From NCBI RefSeq assembly GCF_027587195.1, contig NZ_JAPDDP010000048.1, positions 1-54,510 on the forward strand: DNA of 54,510 nt. Reading direction: 5' to 3'. The notes beneath the pieces were generated by a model. The model saw nothing but the letters and a program-made list of their open reading frames with translations. It ran no database searches and was not told the origin of the DNA. The first letter of the stretch is position 1; the number at the start of each line of letters is the position of its first letter. This document shows, in pieces, positions 54,341 to 54,510 of this stretch. The position numbers were made by a program, and so were the translations under genes. This stretch comes from Solirubrobacter phytolaccae. GTDB lineage: Bacteria; Actinomycetota; Thermoleophilia; Solirubrobacterales; Solirubrobacteraceae.

Positions 54341-54510
54341 CGCTTCTCGACGGAAGCATGCTCCGCGAGACGCTCGCGGAAGAGCGCAGCCGCTCGTCTT
54401 TGGACGAGACGCAGAAGTAGCCCTTCGCGGCGTTTCAGCGACTTCGCGCGCGGCACCAGCGCTCCTTCACCGCATCACGGCGAGAGTCGAGTCAAGTCAC
54501 AGCACGCACG
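54341..54510. other. Window end, no supported gene
   Basis: The last 170 bases show no complete frame with family features. An inverted-repeat-like GACGAGCGGCT/AGCCGCTCGTC relation near 54389 is partly self-complementary, but nothing further can be said. Confidence 0.25.

Overview
The window is high-GC actinobacterial DNA, most like the Solirubrobacter/Conexibacter group (Thermoleophilia). This is a judgement from protein style: a broken integrase of a type I associate with that group, FecR and choice-of-anchor-Q secreted proteins, HD-GYP regulators, several small soluble-enzyme families, frequent ATGA and TGATG stop/start overlaps, and many convergent gene ends that overlap. No rRNA, tRNA, CRISPR array or phage structural gene was recognised.

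Layout. 1-13478 is core-like: a partial membrane protein, a baeRF-type protein, a peptidase/AbgT/SLC13 operon, a phosphodiester glycosidase, an XRE-cupin regulator divergent from an epoxide-hydrolase-like enzyme, a DeoR regulator, a FecR-type secreted protein translationally coupled to a CHASE2/HD-GYP receptor, and exonuclease III. About 13479-25394 is an accessory island with looser, AT-richer codon use and longer gaps. It holds a tightly coupled SIR2 / small protein / SMC-ATPase operon that matches the Lamassu (ABC three-component) defence layout, a divergent DUF6602 nuclease-like gene, several small orphan proteins, a HEPN-motif protein, a triply frameshifted tyrosine recombinase and a Schlafen AlbA_2 protein. 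The recombinase and AlbA_2 gene lie between two perfect 16-bp direct repeats that may be attachment sites.

25395-39705 returns to chromosomal style with signalling and small regulatory modules: a VOC protein divergent from a WYL regulator over a palindrome, two orphan antitoxin-like genes, a large BarA-like hybrid kinase, a GAF/SpoIIE phosphatase, a VapBC pair with a clear operator, acetyltransferases, a DUF1254 protein, and an ECF sigma factor coupled to a membrane partner. 39702-54510 holds a DHFR-like reductase, a very large secreted GH78 rhamnosidase, a GGDEF/HD-GYP protein, an SDR, a secreted xylose-isomerase-like TIM barrel with a His/Lys/Gly tail, a DHA2 drug exporter, a lipoprotein, a PadR regulator with its membrane partner and a palindromic operator, and several uncharacterised proteins.

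The most interesting region is 14022-25210: a probable SIR2-type Lamassu defence operon beside other candidate immunity genes (DUF6602, HEPN, AlbA_2) and integrase debris, which together look like a defence island.
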